Assembly (NCBI GenBank): GCA_022496805.1
Contig: CM040089.1
Span: 36,998,372-37,062,371, forward strand
Direction of reading: 5' to 3'
DNA length: 64,000 nt
Source of the DNA: Pohlia nutans
Taxonomy: Eukaryota > Streptophyta > Bryopsida > Bryales > Mniaceae
Of this stretch, positions 36,405 to 47,721 are shown piece by piece. Numbering within the stretch: position 1 is the stretch's first letter; each line of letters opens with the position of its first letter. A program made the position numbers and the translations under genes. The notes under the pieces were generated by a model. It did not search any database and had not been told where the DNA came from. It saw only the letters and a program-made list of their open reading frames with translations.

Positions 36405-36545
36405 TCAAATAGGCCAAGATGCCAATTAGACCAATATGTCCAACAAGTCAAGTGTGTGAAGTGTGTGCCAAATACGTCAAATATGATAAACGTTTTGGTC
36501 TTTGGTTAACAATGTTCATGACAACATGGCTTTTGGTATTATGAT
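35921..36545. other. AT-rich DNA with AT microsatellite
   Basis: A pure (AT)n run lies at about 36368-36401. Around 36100-36240, 'ACCAAAAACTGAAAAGCAC / ACTCAAACCAAAAATCACA' style repeats occur. No gene seen. Confidence 0.5.
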
Positions 36546-37120
36546 TTAACCCTTCAAGGACCAAGGCTGATTTTCCAAGTTCGGTCAGCTCACTGTGGAA
36601 TGAGTATTGATCCTCAATTCTTGAGATTTTTTGTGGTGATTCTACTCTTTGTAACGAAGATGGGATGGTAATTTGCGTACGTGGGTGATGTATAAATCAA
36701 AAGATACAATCATGCAAAGGTGAAAAACCTAACTGCGGGCAGCTCCTGAAACTTTTTATACAATGAGCTATGCATCTAAATTTTTGCACACAATGAGCTA
36801 ACACCCTCATGCACACAATTGCCAAATTCATTTTACCAAATTTGAGACTAAACTTTGCATTTTCGGCATTTTCATAAAGTTTCAAATATGGGCAGCATGC
36901 CAAAAAAAAAGGTGCAACCAACTTTGAAGCTTATAATCTTACTATTGAAGAACCCTGAACAGTTGAAAATTTGTAGGTTGTAATAAATTAAAGTTGCTTG
37001 AAATATCCTACGGTTGGATTGATCAAAAAGGTCATAGATCAAAAAATATTTGTCTTTTTATGAGAAGGGGTACTTTGGAGTGTTTGGAGAAGAACATAGT
37101 TGTGGTCTTTTAGGGGTTAA
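36546..37120 (+). mobile_element. TTAA-bounded MITE, family C, full length
   Basis: A 575-bp element starting TTAACCCTTCAAGGACCAAG and ending GTGGTCTTTTAGGGGTTAA, with TTAA at both ends. A truncated inverted copy lies at 9527-9790. It contains CTACTCTTTGTAACGAAGAT and AATGAGCTAACACCCTCATG. Non-coding. Confidence 0.75.
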
Positions 37121-37154
37121 GACATGTTCAAGATTGCCTTCCATATTCTTCTCT

Positions 37155-37560
37155 TTATTAGGGCATCGCCAAACTCCCCATATCCTTCCCCATATCCTTC
37201 CCCATACCCTTCTTATGTCCTTTTGACGCGCATCCAGTTGGCGAGACTTTTGCCCCATCCACGGTACTCCAAGAATCAAAGCTATGGTGATGTGATTCAA
37301 GTCATTTTGAGTCACGTTACCCAAGAGTGAAAGACCAAGAAAGGAACTTGAAAAGACCGGAGTGCAATAGGACGATTGGCGAGACGCTCCAAAAAGTCAA
37401 AGTTTGGAGTGCCTCGCCCTTTTGGCAAGCCTTTCGAGCATGTGACCATTGGCGCATGACTGTTGGGACGCCACAACCATTGAGAGGGTTCGTTTAAAGA
37501 GCCATTGGAGATGCTCACAACCATTGAGGGGCTCATTTTAAAAGCTCCATTGGAGATAAT
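37155..37560. mobile_element. possible MITE with AGCATCTCCAATGG-type ends
   Basis: The left side GGGCATCGCCAAACTCCCC and right side CCATTGGAGATGCTC are inverse-related, and the right end is repeated (CTCCATTGGAGATAATC). Similar AGATGCTCTTA text occurs near 23440 and 41170. I could not define a target-site duplication. Confidence 0.35.
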
Positions 37561-37769
37561 CTGAGTATGTCTACAAGACAGAGGACCACCTTCCTTTCCA
37601 GCTCAGAGGGGTAATATATGAGCCTGGAAAAAAGTACTGCACCCCTGACTATGTTGTTATCCATCTACTGTGCATCAAAAGCAAAAAATAAATGACTAGA
37701 ATTTTTTTCTAATCAAATAGTAATTTATGTATATTAAATATCGTTATTGATCCCGCCATTCTGGACATA

Positions 37770-38020
37770 AGTTACCTCTGCTTCCCACGGCATCCATTCC
37801 GTGTCTGTAGGCTCCATCGATCTCTACTTCAGATTCCCAACTCTAAAGAAATCAGCTCATCATTGATTCTTCCTCACTACAAGAGCTCACAATTACCAAT
37901 TAGTCCCACAGTGCTCCCAATACACTTTGAAAATGCCTGGATCCATTTCCCATGCAGTCCTTTAAGCCCACCACTGGTATACAGAGAACGCAAATGTAAG
38001 CGACAGGGAGACACCACTGC
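37770..38020 (-). pseudogene. RNase H relic of a LINE-type retroelement
   Basis: On the minus strand, TSGGLKGLHGKWIQAFSKCI at about 38000-37930 matches the start of retroelement RNase H domains (a GGV-RD-x-G-W-GF-x-IG pattern). It is followed, after frameshifts and stops, by ISLELGI and EVEIDG near 37850-37800, where the family has a Gly-Ile and an acidic E-x-D motif. No reverse transcriptase part remains nearby. Confidence 0.4.
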
Positions 38021-38029
38021 GCACAAAAC

Positions 38030-38874
38030 GATTTACATTGAAAGCGGTAAGCTCACAACAAGACGTTAGGTTCACAACATGGCTAGAATTGCACTCCCTA
38101 ATAGCCCATTCAGAAGGTAAATTGAAGACCACATCCTAAGTACATCAAAACAAATTTGCAAATCCCGGTCAGCTAAATTCAGACCTTGTAAACCACATTT
38201 CAGCTTCATCAGAAGTTGTAAATTCAGACCTTGTAATCCACATTCCGGCAAAATCAAATAGCGCGGGTTGAGTCCCTACTCTAATACAACGAACCTCAAA
38301 TTGGGAACTGAGCGAACCCATATATCTCTGCTCTATCAATCTGCTTAATTTTCTAAACTGCAAAAAATATTGATCTGGCAGTGACTACCATGTCTGGAAG
38401 AACTCCCCTACAATCATTACTTATTGGATATATTTACAAAAATGCACACTTTCACCTATTTAAGTACATGGTTGGTTCATGAGCGGATGCACACTCTTGT
38501 TGCGCTAAAATCAGAGATATCACCAATTCAGGAGAACCCAGCTGATGTCAGCTTGCAAGATCTTCATGGCTGTTCAGCCTCTCAAGTTGAGCTCAAATAC
38601 GAGTTCCACAACTTCATCTTGTTGGTACTGCCTTTCACACCGAGAACAAACTTTCAATAGTATCTGCAGACACATCATCCGATACTCTAAAAATCAGTTT
38701 CTAAAATCACCCACACCCAGGCTAGAAAATGTTTGTAAGTAAGAACTCTGATTAGAATAGATAGAGCTTTGGGTTTCAATATCAACCAATAAGAGAATTC
38801 TCCTCAACACTCGCAACTGAAGCAGTGCTGAGGGTTAGTCTCATGGACACATTACAACATGCCAAGGGAATGTC
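38030..38874. other. mostly non-coding, small direct repeat and coding-like scraps
   Basis: AATTCAGACCTTGTAAWCCACATT occurs twice (near 38176 and 38222, written here with W for A/T). On the minus strand near 38580-38680 a frame reads LLKVCSRCERQYQQDEVVEL and then a stop. I do not recognise the family and treat it as a possible exon relic. Confidence 0.3.
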
Positions 38875-38990
38875 TTAACCCCTGAACGACCAAGGATTCT
38901 TACCAGAATCAATGAAGAATATTGCATGTGTTGGGCGAAAAGTAAATAAAATTGGACTAAGGAAAGCTCTCATACAGTATGACCTATTAA
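38875..38990 (+). mobile_element. truncated TTAA-bounded MITE, family D
   Basis: It starts TTAACCCCTGAACGACCAAG and shares AATCAATGAAGAATATTGCA, TGTGTTGG and GACCTATTAAAAA with the complete copy at 13100-13329. The right end is missing: homology runs out at the stop codon of the gene on the other strand. Confidence 0.55.
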
Positions 38991-39964
38991 AAAAGAATAG
39001 AATCAATATTACTTGTGGTGGGCTGCTTCAGGGATTGCAGCTGCTCCGGAATTGCTGCTGAAGTGGGAGCTGCAAGGAGATGAATTGGTTGAGCAGCAGA
39101 TTGGGCGAGCAGTCTCCTGAGCCTCATTTTGGAAATCTCCTCCTGTCGTCGCAACATGAGATACTCGCGAGCATCCGGTTCCGTCACGTCCTTCAAGGGC
39201 AATGTGAAGAGGTGCAGGGCGCTTTGGTCCGCAAGAATCTCCGCCTTCATCCGACTCGCGGCCGCCATGTCCGCCATAGCACGCGCTTGCGCTAGCAACG
39301 CACATTCCCTGGCCTTGGCTTCCTTGTCAACAGCACCCTTCACACGACGTAGTCGCTTGTTGGAGTGCCGCTGCTGCTCACTCCTGTTGCTGTTGTCTTC
39401 TTGGGTTCTCGAAATCGGCTCCTCCTCATCGCGCTCAGGCTCAATAGCCTTGGCTTGGGCCAAGACCACCTTCACGCCTTCCTCGCACCACTGGGGCACT
39501 TCGTGAAGAATTGTCCAGCAACGGAGATGAATGAACGTGGCGCCCCGGGGATGCTTCGATCGGTAAAGCTCCAGCGCCTTCTCGATCACGTCCTCGGATG
39601 ATGGCGACCCACTCTCCACGCTCGCATGGCAAGTCACGAAGATGCTGACGTCGTGCTTGATGGTGCACCATTTGGACTCCAACGAGCGCGCGGACCGCGA
39701 CGCCAGCCCGTACGCTTGATTCTTGTCATTGAAGGACGCAGCCACGCGCTCCCACATGCTGGCTATCTTTTGGCCATTTTCCGGGACCGGGCCTTGTGAC
39801 ACGGCCAAGAAAGAGCGACAGAGCAAGCACTCCTCCTCCGGAATGAAATTCTTGCCCTTCCGGCCCCGAGGCGATCCTTCCACCTGAGCCACGGATTGCT
39901 GGGGTGGTCCCAAAACCATTACGGGTGTCGGCTTTGGAAGGATCTTCACCGTGGTCGTCGTCAT
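38987..39964 (-). CDS. Myb/SANT (trihelix-like) domain protein
   Basis: An intron-less frame of 325 aa. Residues about 38-120 (FIPEEECLLCRSFLAVSQGP, then WERVAASFN, RSARSLESKW and HDVSIFV) follow the Myb/SANT-like pattern of plant proteins annotated as NAM-associated or PIF1-partner-like, which bind DNA. After it come an acidic segment, a basic patch (NKRLRRVKG), an Ala-rich helix with likely coiled-coil character (about 220-260) and a second helix (REYLMLRRQEEISKMRLRRL). It could be a host transcription factor or the Myb-like second protein of a Harbinger transposon; no transposase lies nearby. The last codons abut a truncated family D MITE, so the native C-terminus may be lost. The coding region is more GC-rich than its surroundings. 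Confidence 0.65.
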   Translation of the reverse strand: MTTTTVKILPKPTPVMVLGPPQQSVAQVEGSPRGRKGKNFIPEEECLLCRSFLAVSQGPVPENGQKIASMWERVAASFNDKNQAYGLASRSARSLESKWCTIKHDVSIFVTCHASVESGSPSSEDVIEKALELYRSKHPRGATFIHLRCWTILHEVPQWCEEGVKVVLAQAKAIEPERDEEEPISRTQEDNSNRSEQQRHSNKRLRRVKGAVDKEAKARECALLAQARAMADMAAASRMKAEILADQSALHLFTLPLKDVTEPDAREYLMLRRQEEISKMRLRRLLAQSAAQPIHLLAAPTSAAIPEQLQSLKQPTTSNIDSILF

Positions 39965-40210
39965 GGCGATTGCGTTGCTTGTTTTCAGGCCCTGAATCCT
40001 TAACGTGTGGGTTTCACAAACAAACCCTCAACGGCGACGAGACCAAGGTTCGCGTTGCGGAGAAGACTGTGGCGGTTCAGGGCCTGAAAACTAAATTAGA
40101 CTATGGTGTCTCCTGTGGTTTGGCTAAATATAGTCCTACACATGCACGCTGTTCAAAATGTGAAGGGTTTGGCTGGTAAGGTAGAAATACTGAAAATCGA
40201 GAGAACCCTC

Positions 40211-40494
40211 ATTAGGAATTTAGGACCTCACTAATTTTTAACGATTTCTATGCGATATCCTATGTTTCATGGGTTTGTACATTGTTCGCGCGGGTTACGC
40301 ACAGATTTTGAGCTAATTTTGCACTGAATCCACACGGCTTCTACATTCACTCTTTTCGTTATTTACATAGTGCAGAATCCGTGCGGAATTAACACAAAAT
40401 TCTTGAAGAATCTGTGCAAAAAATGTACGAACCCATGAAATATTGAATGTTGCACGGAAATCGTTTAAAATTTGTGGGGTCCTAAATTCCTGAT
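40211..40494. mobile_element. 284-bp deletion derivative of the 4.6-kb transposon
   Basis: The termini ATTAGGAATTTAGGACCTCA and GTGGGGTCCTAAATTCCTGA(T) match those at 4931 and 9526. Subterminal text also matches (GCGATATCCTATGTTTCATG versus GCGATTTCCGATATTTCATG). It has no coding capacity. As in the large copy, no convincing TSD was found. Confidence 0.65.
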
Positions 40495-41551
40495 ACTACT
40501 AACCAAAATGTAGACTTCTATTCAATGGAGACATCCTTCACTCATCTCGAGAATGTTTGATAGTTGTGACGATTCTAGGTGCAAGGTGTAATATTTTTGA
40601 AACTGAGCTAATATGAGAATTTGTAGGAAATTGGATAGGGTATTGTTTATGGACAGAATGGCCTAAATCGGTTTTGGGTGACTCCTTGCATGAAATTGTC
40701 TATCAAAATACTTCATTATTGAAGAGTCTAGGGTATAGTTTCAAAGTTTGGCCAATCTTTCACTTTGAAAATTTCTATAAAATTATCTACTAGGAATAAA
40801 TTCACTTGCGTTGGTGTTTTATTTTTTCCCGGCGGATCGATCAATGTAATTGCACATCTTGAAGAATTTTTGTGTTCTCGTAACAACATTTACAATTCCT
40901 TTAGGGGTTAAGAGGCATAGCCCATGGGCCTTTCCATTCTACCCCCCCTCCCATTCCATTTGTGCCACTTGATGCTCCTCCTACACACAATGAGTTGGAA
41001 ACGTCGAAGGGCACTGCAAATGTGGAAGGCCTTGGCAATTCTGTGACGGCTTTGCTAGACCTTTTCTTCCATAGAGTGACTTTTGAACATTGAAAATGCC
41101 GCCCTACACCCCCCCCCCCCCAACTCCGGGCCTGGTCTAGTGCCCGCAACCACCACTATATTGTGCCCGCAAGAGATGCTCTTAGTTCAGCAGTTCATTG
41201 CACCACACTAATTTAGTGTGTGTGATGCTAATTTAGAAAAGATATACTATTTGTAATGCAATCAAATTATTGTAGTGTGGACTAAAGTATTTGCTTTATT
41301 GTACAAAATAATTTTCATAAAATAAAATAAATGCATGTCTTTTTATCCTTCAATATGTGGAAATTGCACTCTTTATTTTGTTTTGTGTCATTTCTAAATT
41401 TGATGTAACACCAAAATATTATAAAATAGAATAAATGAATACATTTTGTGGTCACTTAATAGTAATAAACAAGTAATGAATGTGAAATCCAAATTTTAGT
41501 AGTAAACTAATTCATGTCATGCCTAATACTTCATAAGATTAGTAAATGTTA
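40495..41551. other. non-coding, one unpaired TTAA-type terminus
   Basis: TCCTTTAGGGGTTAA at 40897-40911 looks like the right end of a TTAA-bounded element whose left end I could not find. A poly-C tract lies at about 41108-41121. A minus-strand frame at 40901-41149 is low in information and I do not call it a gene. Confidence 0.4.
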
Positions 41552-41629
41552 CTCCCTCTCCCATAAAAAGACCATGAAAACCACTCTACTGCAGAGTAGT
41601 TTTATGGTCTTTTTATGGGACAAAGGAAG
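41552..41629. mobile_element. Stowaway-like hairpin MITE
   Basis: CTCCCTCTCCCATAAAAAGA pairs with TCTTTTTATGGGACAAAGGA(AG) across a nearly perfect ~36-bp stem centred on CTGCAG. A TA lies immediately to the left; the right TA is displaced by 2 bp, so one flank has mutated. Confidence 0.75.
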
Positions 41630-41832
41630 TGTACTACCTCCTCCCCCTTCTAAAAAATATATAAGAAGTTATACTTTGGTTGAAGTCCTCATTTTCAAGT
41701 ACACAATTTCTTTCTTACAAATGCTTCAACCATCCTCCACAAAGTACTTTACTGACAAATGAAAGTACATCAAATTTGCGAAAAACTCTAGAAAGTACTT
41801 TGTAGAGACCAAAAGAACCATCAACATGATAC

Positions 41833-43071
41833 AACACCCAATTCCCTAATTTTGCACTTGGTCAAGTGCACTCATTTCATGAGCAAACTAGGCTTTAAAA
41901 AAATTTGTTTGAAATTTTTTGTAAAAAACAAGGATTTTTGTCTTTCTACAATCTCTTCATTGTTAAGAAACAATTATTTATTTTATTTTTTATCCTTATC
42001 TTTATCTTTTCTTTTTCTTTTATCTTGTTTTCTTTCCTTGTCTTCTTTCTTGTCTTCCTCTTGTCTTCCTTCTTCTTTTTCTTCTTGTCTTCCTTTTTTT
42101 ACTTCACCTTGCCATTTTTGGAGTTTAAACGATAATTTAAAAAAATAAATAAATCAGGGAGCAGGCTGAATCCAATACAGGCCCTGAAATGAAAAATGAA
42201 AAAAAAAATGAAAAAAAAAAAAAAAAAAAAAAAAGTTTTTTTATTTTTTTATTTTTTATTTTATTTTCCGGATTTTCCGGGCAGGGAGGGTCCGCGCGCG
42301 CGGACCCTACTCTTATTTTGACCCACTCTCCTTCCCTCCTCTCCTTTCCTTTTTCTCCCCTCTCTCTTATATAAACCCTCCCACATTCTTCCTCCCACAT
42401 TCTTCCTCCCTCACACTTCCTTCCTCCTCTCTCTTCTTCCTTTATATTGAGGAGAAGGGAGAAGGAAGAGAGGGAGAAGAACAAGAGAGGAAAAGGGGTG
42501 GAAGGGGAGTGTGAGGGAGGGAAAGTGAGAGAAGGTTTATATAGGGGAGAGGGGGGAGTGAGGGAGGGAGGGTCAAAATAAGAGTAGGGTCCGCGCGCGC
42601 GGACCCTCCCTGCCCGGAAAATCCGGAAAAAAAAAAAAAAAAAAACTTCTTTTTTTTTTTTTTTTTTTTTTTTTTCATTTCAGGGCCTGTATTGGATTCA
42701 GCCTGCTCCCTGATTTTTATTTTTTTTAAATTATTGTTTAAACTCCAAAATGGCAAGGTGAAGGAAAAAAAAGGAAGACAAGTGGAAGACTAGAAGAAAA
42801 AGAAGAAGGAAGACAAGAGGAAGACAAGAAAGAAGACAAGAATAAAATACAAGATAAAAGATAAGATAAGATAAGATAAAGATAAAGATAAAATAAAAGA
42901 TAAAGATAAGGATGAGAAATAAATTAAACAATTGTTTCTTTATAGTGTAGGGGATTGTAGAAAGACAAAAATCTCTGTTTTCAAGAGATTTTTTCAAACT
43001 ATTTTTTTAATGTGCTTGGGGGCCAAGTGCATGATTATATGGCCAAGTGCAAAATTAGCGAATTGGGTGTT
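41833..43071 (+). mobile_element. near-palindromic element, copy 2
   Basis: A 1239-bp copy with AACACCCAATT termini and an exact 4-bp duplication ATAC (41829-41832, 43072-43075). It has the same orientation and arms as copy 1, including GGGTCCGCGCGCGCGGACCC in both arms. Homopolymer A/T tracts flank the CG palindromes. Confidence 0.9.
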
Positions 43072-43351
43072 ATACAAGAATTTGCACAGTGGTAGAGTAT
43101 TTGCTATGTAAACAATTCACATTGATAGAGAGACCATAATTGCAATATATGTTGGGATTCGGAAGTAAATTGGGCATTTCCTTTTATATGGTGGAAAAGG
43201 ACTCAAAGTGCAATTGGGCCGTTTGGGTAGTTTTAGATGCTTGTACAAAACTACACCGGGTCACCTGTGTTGGTACTGTGCGTGGGTGAATATGTAATAA
43301 ATGCTCACTGATACTAGTTGGTGGCTTTGGGTATGTGAACCTATAGGTAAT

Positions 43352-43591
43352 CTCGGGGAGTTTACTTCCAAAAAATTACAAATGGCGTGCAAAAAATGTA
43401 GGGTCTAAATAAATCTTGGAAGGTAATTTTTTTCATTAATATTGGATGATCAAAATTGATTACAAGAATAAATATGAGAATATTCTTGAAATATTACTAA
43501 TTATAGTGAGAATTACTTTTATTTTTAAGGGTACTTTTAAATACCCTTTTTCACACGTAATACACAAAAATACAAAAATGACCTCCCCGAG
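43352..43591. mobile_element. hAT-like MITE with 8-bp TSD
   Basis: The ends CTCGGGGAGTTTACTT and AATGACCTCCCCGAG are flanked by TAGGTAAT (43344-43351) and TAGGCAAT (43592-43599), an 8-bp duplication with one mismatch. Internally it shares GCGTGCAAAAAATGTAGGGTC-like text (first 20 bases given at 43386) with the copy at 9950. Confidence 0.8.
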
Positions 43592-43657
43592 TAGGCAATA
43601 CGTATTGATATCTATTGCAAGAATGGCACGTTACCATCGCAATTTACCTACAATGTC

Positions 43658-44031
43658 TTAACCCTTAAACGTCAAAGCAAGCCCCACGGGCTTGTTATAA
43701 AGGAATAATTGAGGAAAAGAGTAGATTTTCTCAACCAAATTAAGCGAGGATTGGTGCGTTGGAAAGCTACTGAAAAAGCAATCTAGATTGCAAATTTGCG
43801 CCTCATTTGGGAGATTGTGGAGTCATTGACAAGCAATCAAAGTTATCTAAATGAACACGAGTCGAGGTTGGGCAGCAGAGGTCGTTTTTTGAAAAGTGCC
43901 GCAGTGCTACAGTGCCGCAACACTGCTGGCCAGCATAGCCGTTTTTTTTTTTTTTTTTTTTTTTTCGCCTTCGAAAATTTAGATGCCTTTCGGGCTGCCC
44001 CGCCCAGGCCCTCTTGACGTTTAAGGGTTAA
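43658..44031 (+). mobile_element. TTAA-bounded MITE, family E
   Basis: The 374-bp element has a near-perfect terminal inverted repeat, TTAACCCTTAAACGTCAA and TTGACGTTTAAGGGTTAA, with subterminal GCCCCACGGGC and GCCCAGGCCCTC. The interior includes a T-rich run at about 43942-43965. No coding content. Confidence 0.75.
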
Positions 44032-45250
44032 GTTAGGCATAATCGGTGGTTTAGATGAAAGGCCGGAACCGTACATCATGAACCCTATACAGTGCAAACA
44101 AGCTCTATATATATGAGCCATCCCTATTAGAGACTTTGAAAAATCCCAAACTGTAAGTGATTCATTTTTCAAACAATTAAGTGGGCAATTTTACCATTAA
44201 TATTCGAGCAGACTTGGCTGGACAATCCATCTATACACTCCAAGCGTCATTGACTTATCGCTGCAAGAATCTTGGTGTTTAAATTGACAAACATTTGACA
44301 CATTTGCTTCAAATTTGTCTTGATTTGGACTATTTGATTTGGACACCCACTTGACAAAAAAATGACAAAAAATTTGCCAATTCAGCCTCATTTTACTACC
44401 CGACTTTCATCTTTAGAAGGGCAGTGCTACATTGAATTTATCCTTATATGTCATCTTTCACCCACTCATACCATTTACCATATATAGTATATAATATACC
44501 ATATATTGTATTTTTTGGAAGCCGAATTCTTTTAGAAATTATTAGTAGTTTGAGTTTTAGTACTATATATAGTGTGACAAAGTGATTTTGGTATTAATTA
44601 ATTTGTTCAAGACACACACATGACATGTGTCACATTGTCACATGACATGTGTCACATTGTCACATGACATATACATGATCCATCTTTAAGGGTAACAACT
44701 CCATCTTGTTGTGGCTGTAGATACTCACATCATGTATTTTCATTAAGTTCTAGAACAACTAAATTCCTTTGCATTGAATGGTAATTTAATTCACAAGCTC
44801 TATTGGATTACAATCCTCCTGCCGAACACCTTTTTCACCCTTGTCAGTTCGGATGGTGATTGACGATGTGAGTTGGCGTTGCGACGCCAAACGTAGAGCC
44901 TAGCCGGCGGAGGAGGCGCGTTACAAGCTGCAAGGAGCAATGGCGTGACCGAGAACCTCAAATCAACTCATTTTAGGTCTTCTAAGTGTTTGTAAACACC
45001 GTTGACATGTTGACAAAATTTTGAGTTATATTAGCAGCACGGTGTTAGGAACCTCATCTTTATCAAGTTGAGCCTCCCTACATGGGGTAACGGAGCATTG
45101 TGACTCTACTCCCCTATTGCGACATGTATTCGTCTTTCAAAGGCGATGTTAGGTTTGATTTGAGTGTCAAGTATTAGTATTATGGTTGTATTCAAATTTT
45201 ATTATTAGTTGAGAAAGATGCCTCTATATGTTTAGTGTAAGCATAGTTGA
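44032..45250. other. intergenic, with a 22-bp palindromic tandem repeat
   Basis: At about 44615-44670, CACATGACATGTGTCACATT repeats 2.5 times and each unit contains the palindrome ACATGACATGT-like core. Around 44870, GTTGGCGTTGCGACGCCAAA is a small perfect stem. No gene recognised. Confidence 0.5.
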
Positions 45251-46217
45251 TTAACCCTTAAGCGTGCAAGGAGCCCCGTAGGGCCCCCGGGGAGTGCACT
45301 TAAAGTTAAGATTAGGAATACACGTGAGTGCGTTTTAATAGCATACCCCCTACAATACTTGGCCTTAAAATAGTTTTTAAATTAAGATTTTTTAGGTGCC
45401 AAATCATTGTGTATATATCTATCGTTTGGTATAAATTTCAGGACCAATGGTATTTACAATCTTATAAAAAAAATGATAGAAGTTTGAACTAAAATGTGTT
45501 GTTTTTTGCTTCAAAAATAAATTTAAAAATATTTACAAGTGATTATTTTTTGAAATTTACACAACAAGAACTTTAGATTGTGTTTAACAACTTCATAATT
45601 TTTTTACAATTTTTAGATGAATTTTTAGTACATACATAGGGGGGTCAAAAGTACGCACTCACGTGATTCCTAGTCTTAACTTTATGTGCACTCCCCGAGG
45701 TAGGGCCATGCTTGATTGTTTTTCAATCAAACGTTGATTTTCACCTAGTTCTTAATTTCAAATGAAAATAGTCCCAACTAAAAAAGTGTGGGACTACCTT
45801 CTACTTTCTAGTCCAATTTACTGTTCTTTGAAATTGTTAAAGCTACGTTTTTTATAGCACTTTAAAGCTCAAAGCCCTAAAATTCCAATATACATTACAG
45901 AAAATGTTTTTCTATCAAATTTCTTTTTATGTAAGCTCAACAAGCATGCCACCTATACCTTGTCGTTCATTACTATTATTTAAATTTTCCCTAAAAATCT
46001 CATACTATTCTAAACTTTTTTGTAATTACTATGATTTTTACAAGAAAACAATTTGAAAAATCTTATAATTTTTTAATTTATTTAAATAATTATAAAAAAT
46101 CAAGGTAAATCGGTTTAACAATACCTTATATGAGAAAAATACCATAAAAATATAATATATTTTACAATGTGAGGAATTGATGAGGTTTGACCAGATAATT
46201 GTAGTGTGGATGCTTAA
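45251..46217 (+). mobile_element. TTAA-bounded MITE, family B, interrupted
   Basis: It starts TTAACCCTTAAGCGTGCAAG and ends GTGGATGCTTAA, sharing the final TTAA with the adjoining family A copy. Outside the 414-bp insertion at 45286-45699 it matches 2453-3006 along its length (GATTTTCACCTAGTTCTTAA and other blocks). Confidence 0.7.
45286..45699. mobile_element. hAT-like MITE with 8-bp TSD, inserted in family B element
   Basis: Termini CCCGGGGAGTGCACTTAAAG and its complement (…AACTTTATGTGCACTCCCCG) form a TIR of about 45 bp. The perfect 8-bp duplication GTAGGGCC lies at 45278-45285 and 45700-45707. The empty site can be compared with the uninterrupted family B copy at 2453-3006. Confidence 0.9.
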
Positions 46218-46788
46218 CCCCTAAATGCCTAGAGCCCTCTCCAAATTCCGTAGTTTTGCAAAGATGCATTATAAAATGCAACCTAGAGGGATATTTTGAA
46301 CTTGATATATGAATAAAAGTTGTACGTTATGAATTTTAGATTCTATCCATATGGTTAGATCTATGATTACTATTACCAATAATTTTTTATAAAATTTGAA
46401 ACATGAAATTCAAATTATTTTGTAATTCAATTACGAATAAGATATTGACAATATGTACATGAAATTTGTTGTGATTGGTTGAAATGTAATACTCTAAGTG
46501 TAGTGATTTTTGGAGATTTTTTGGTTGCTTAATTTTATGAGTTGATTTTTTTTAGAGCACTTTTACACTGAAATCTTCAAAATTTTGGGTGAATCACAAC
46601 AACATGAAATGAGGCCAAATTTTTTCACAAATCATCCCCTTTCTAATCATATCACATATGCATGAAGCTAACTTCCCATAGAATCTACAGTAAAAGTTCC
46701 ACATTGCAAAAAGTGCATGACGGATGAAAAATTATGGATGAAATCTGTACATCGTCCAAAAATGGACGCTCAGGCAGTTAGGAGTTAA
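46214..46788 (+). mobile_element. TTAA-bounded MITE, family A
   Basis: It starts TTAACCCCTAAATGCCTAG and ends GGCAGTTAGGAGTTAA. It is similar along its length to 3680-4258. It abuts the family B copy through one shared TTAA, as A and B also do at 2453. Confidence 0.7.
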
Positions 46789-47721
46789 AGGTTAAGTGCA
46801 CTTTGTTTTGTTGAAATCGGAGATTTTCTGGGTGTTTTGGGAGCTTATTGTGTGATGGAATTGCAAGGCGCTAGTGCCATTTGACACCATAGCTACTTTT
46901 GTTGGCACTTTTGGATGTACGAAAGTAGGGTACTTGTCCTATATGCCACTTAGGAAGATTCCATCACATAATAAATCACTTTTCATCCTCAAAAATGATT
47001 TTTTCATTTGTTGACCCTTCCCTTCTCTCCCCTATGGCTACGGATCTCAGGTCTGGAATAGTGGAGACTATTTATTACGTTGTTTTGAGCGAGTTTATTT
47101 CATGTGTAGGGACGTTGAACACTGTTTTTGTTTTGGCATGAGAGTCCACAATGACCGAACGTTGCAGTATGCAGGAAAAAACTTGAGGTAGTTGAAGGTT
47201 TGAAGTTCATTGTGGTTCATGGCAAGGCTTGGGATATAGTGGACTTCGATGTTCTGCAAGTCTCTCACTATAAGAAAACTTGGTTAAAAAAACTGCAGCC
47301 AAAATTAGCTTCACTTCATTTGATTACCGTTTACTGCAATCGCTAAACAACTGCAGAAAATTCTTTTTTATTTGTTGCTGCAATTTTGATAATTTTGCAA
47401 TGTATAATATATCGTTGGAAAGGTATTTTCAAGACTAGACACTTTGGCCAATCTCGACATCATGACCACTGTCAGCATCTTGACCAAATTGGACTTGTTG
47501 GGCAACCTCAACTCTTGAACAAACTCTAGTGCGTGGAACACGCGATAGCTTCATGATGTGAAGTCGGGTTAGTACTCAATCCGAGACGTATGTTTTATGG
47601 TCACATTCTAGATTAGAACAGGGATCCAGACATGCAACCAAAAGCATGACAACTGACAAAATTCACACAAGGATGAATCTATACAACATTTAGATCAAAC
47701 CTGGTGCATTCCGCGACTCCC
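46789..47721. other. intergenic, possible CACTA-type end
   Basis: At 47266, CACTATAAGAAAACTTGG resembles the CACTA-YAAGAAA terminus of plant CACTA transposons, but I found no matching inverse end. The rest shows no gene. Confidence 0.3.

Noticed and set aside
41108..41121. Poly-C tract and nearby minus-strand frame as a gene
   Set aside because: The Gly-rich start arises from the poly-C run and the remaining residues match no family I know.
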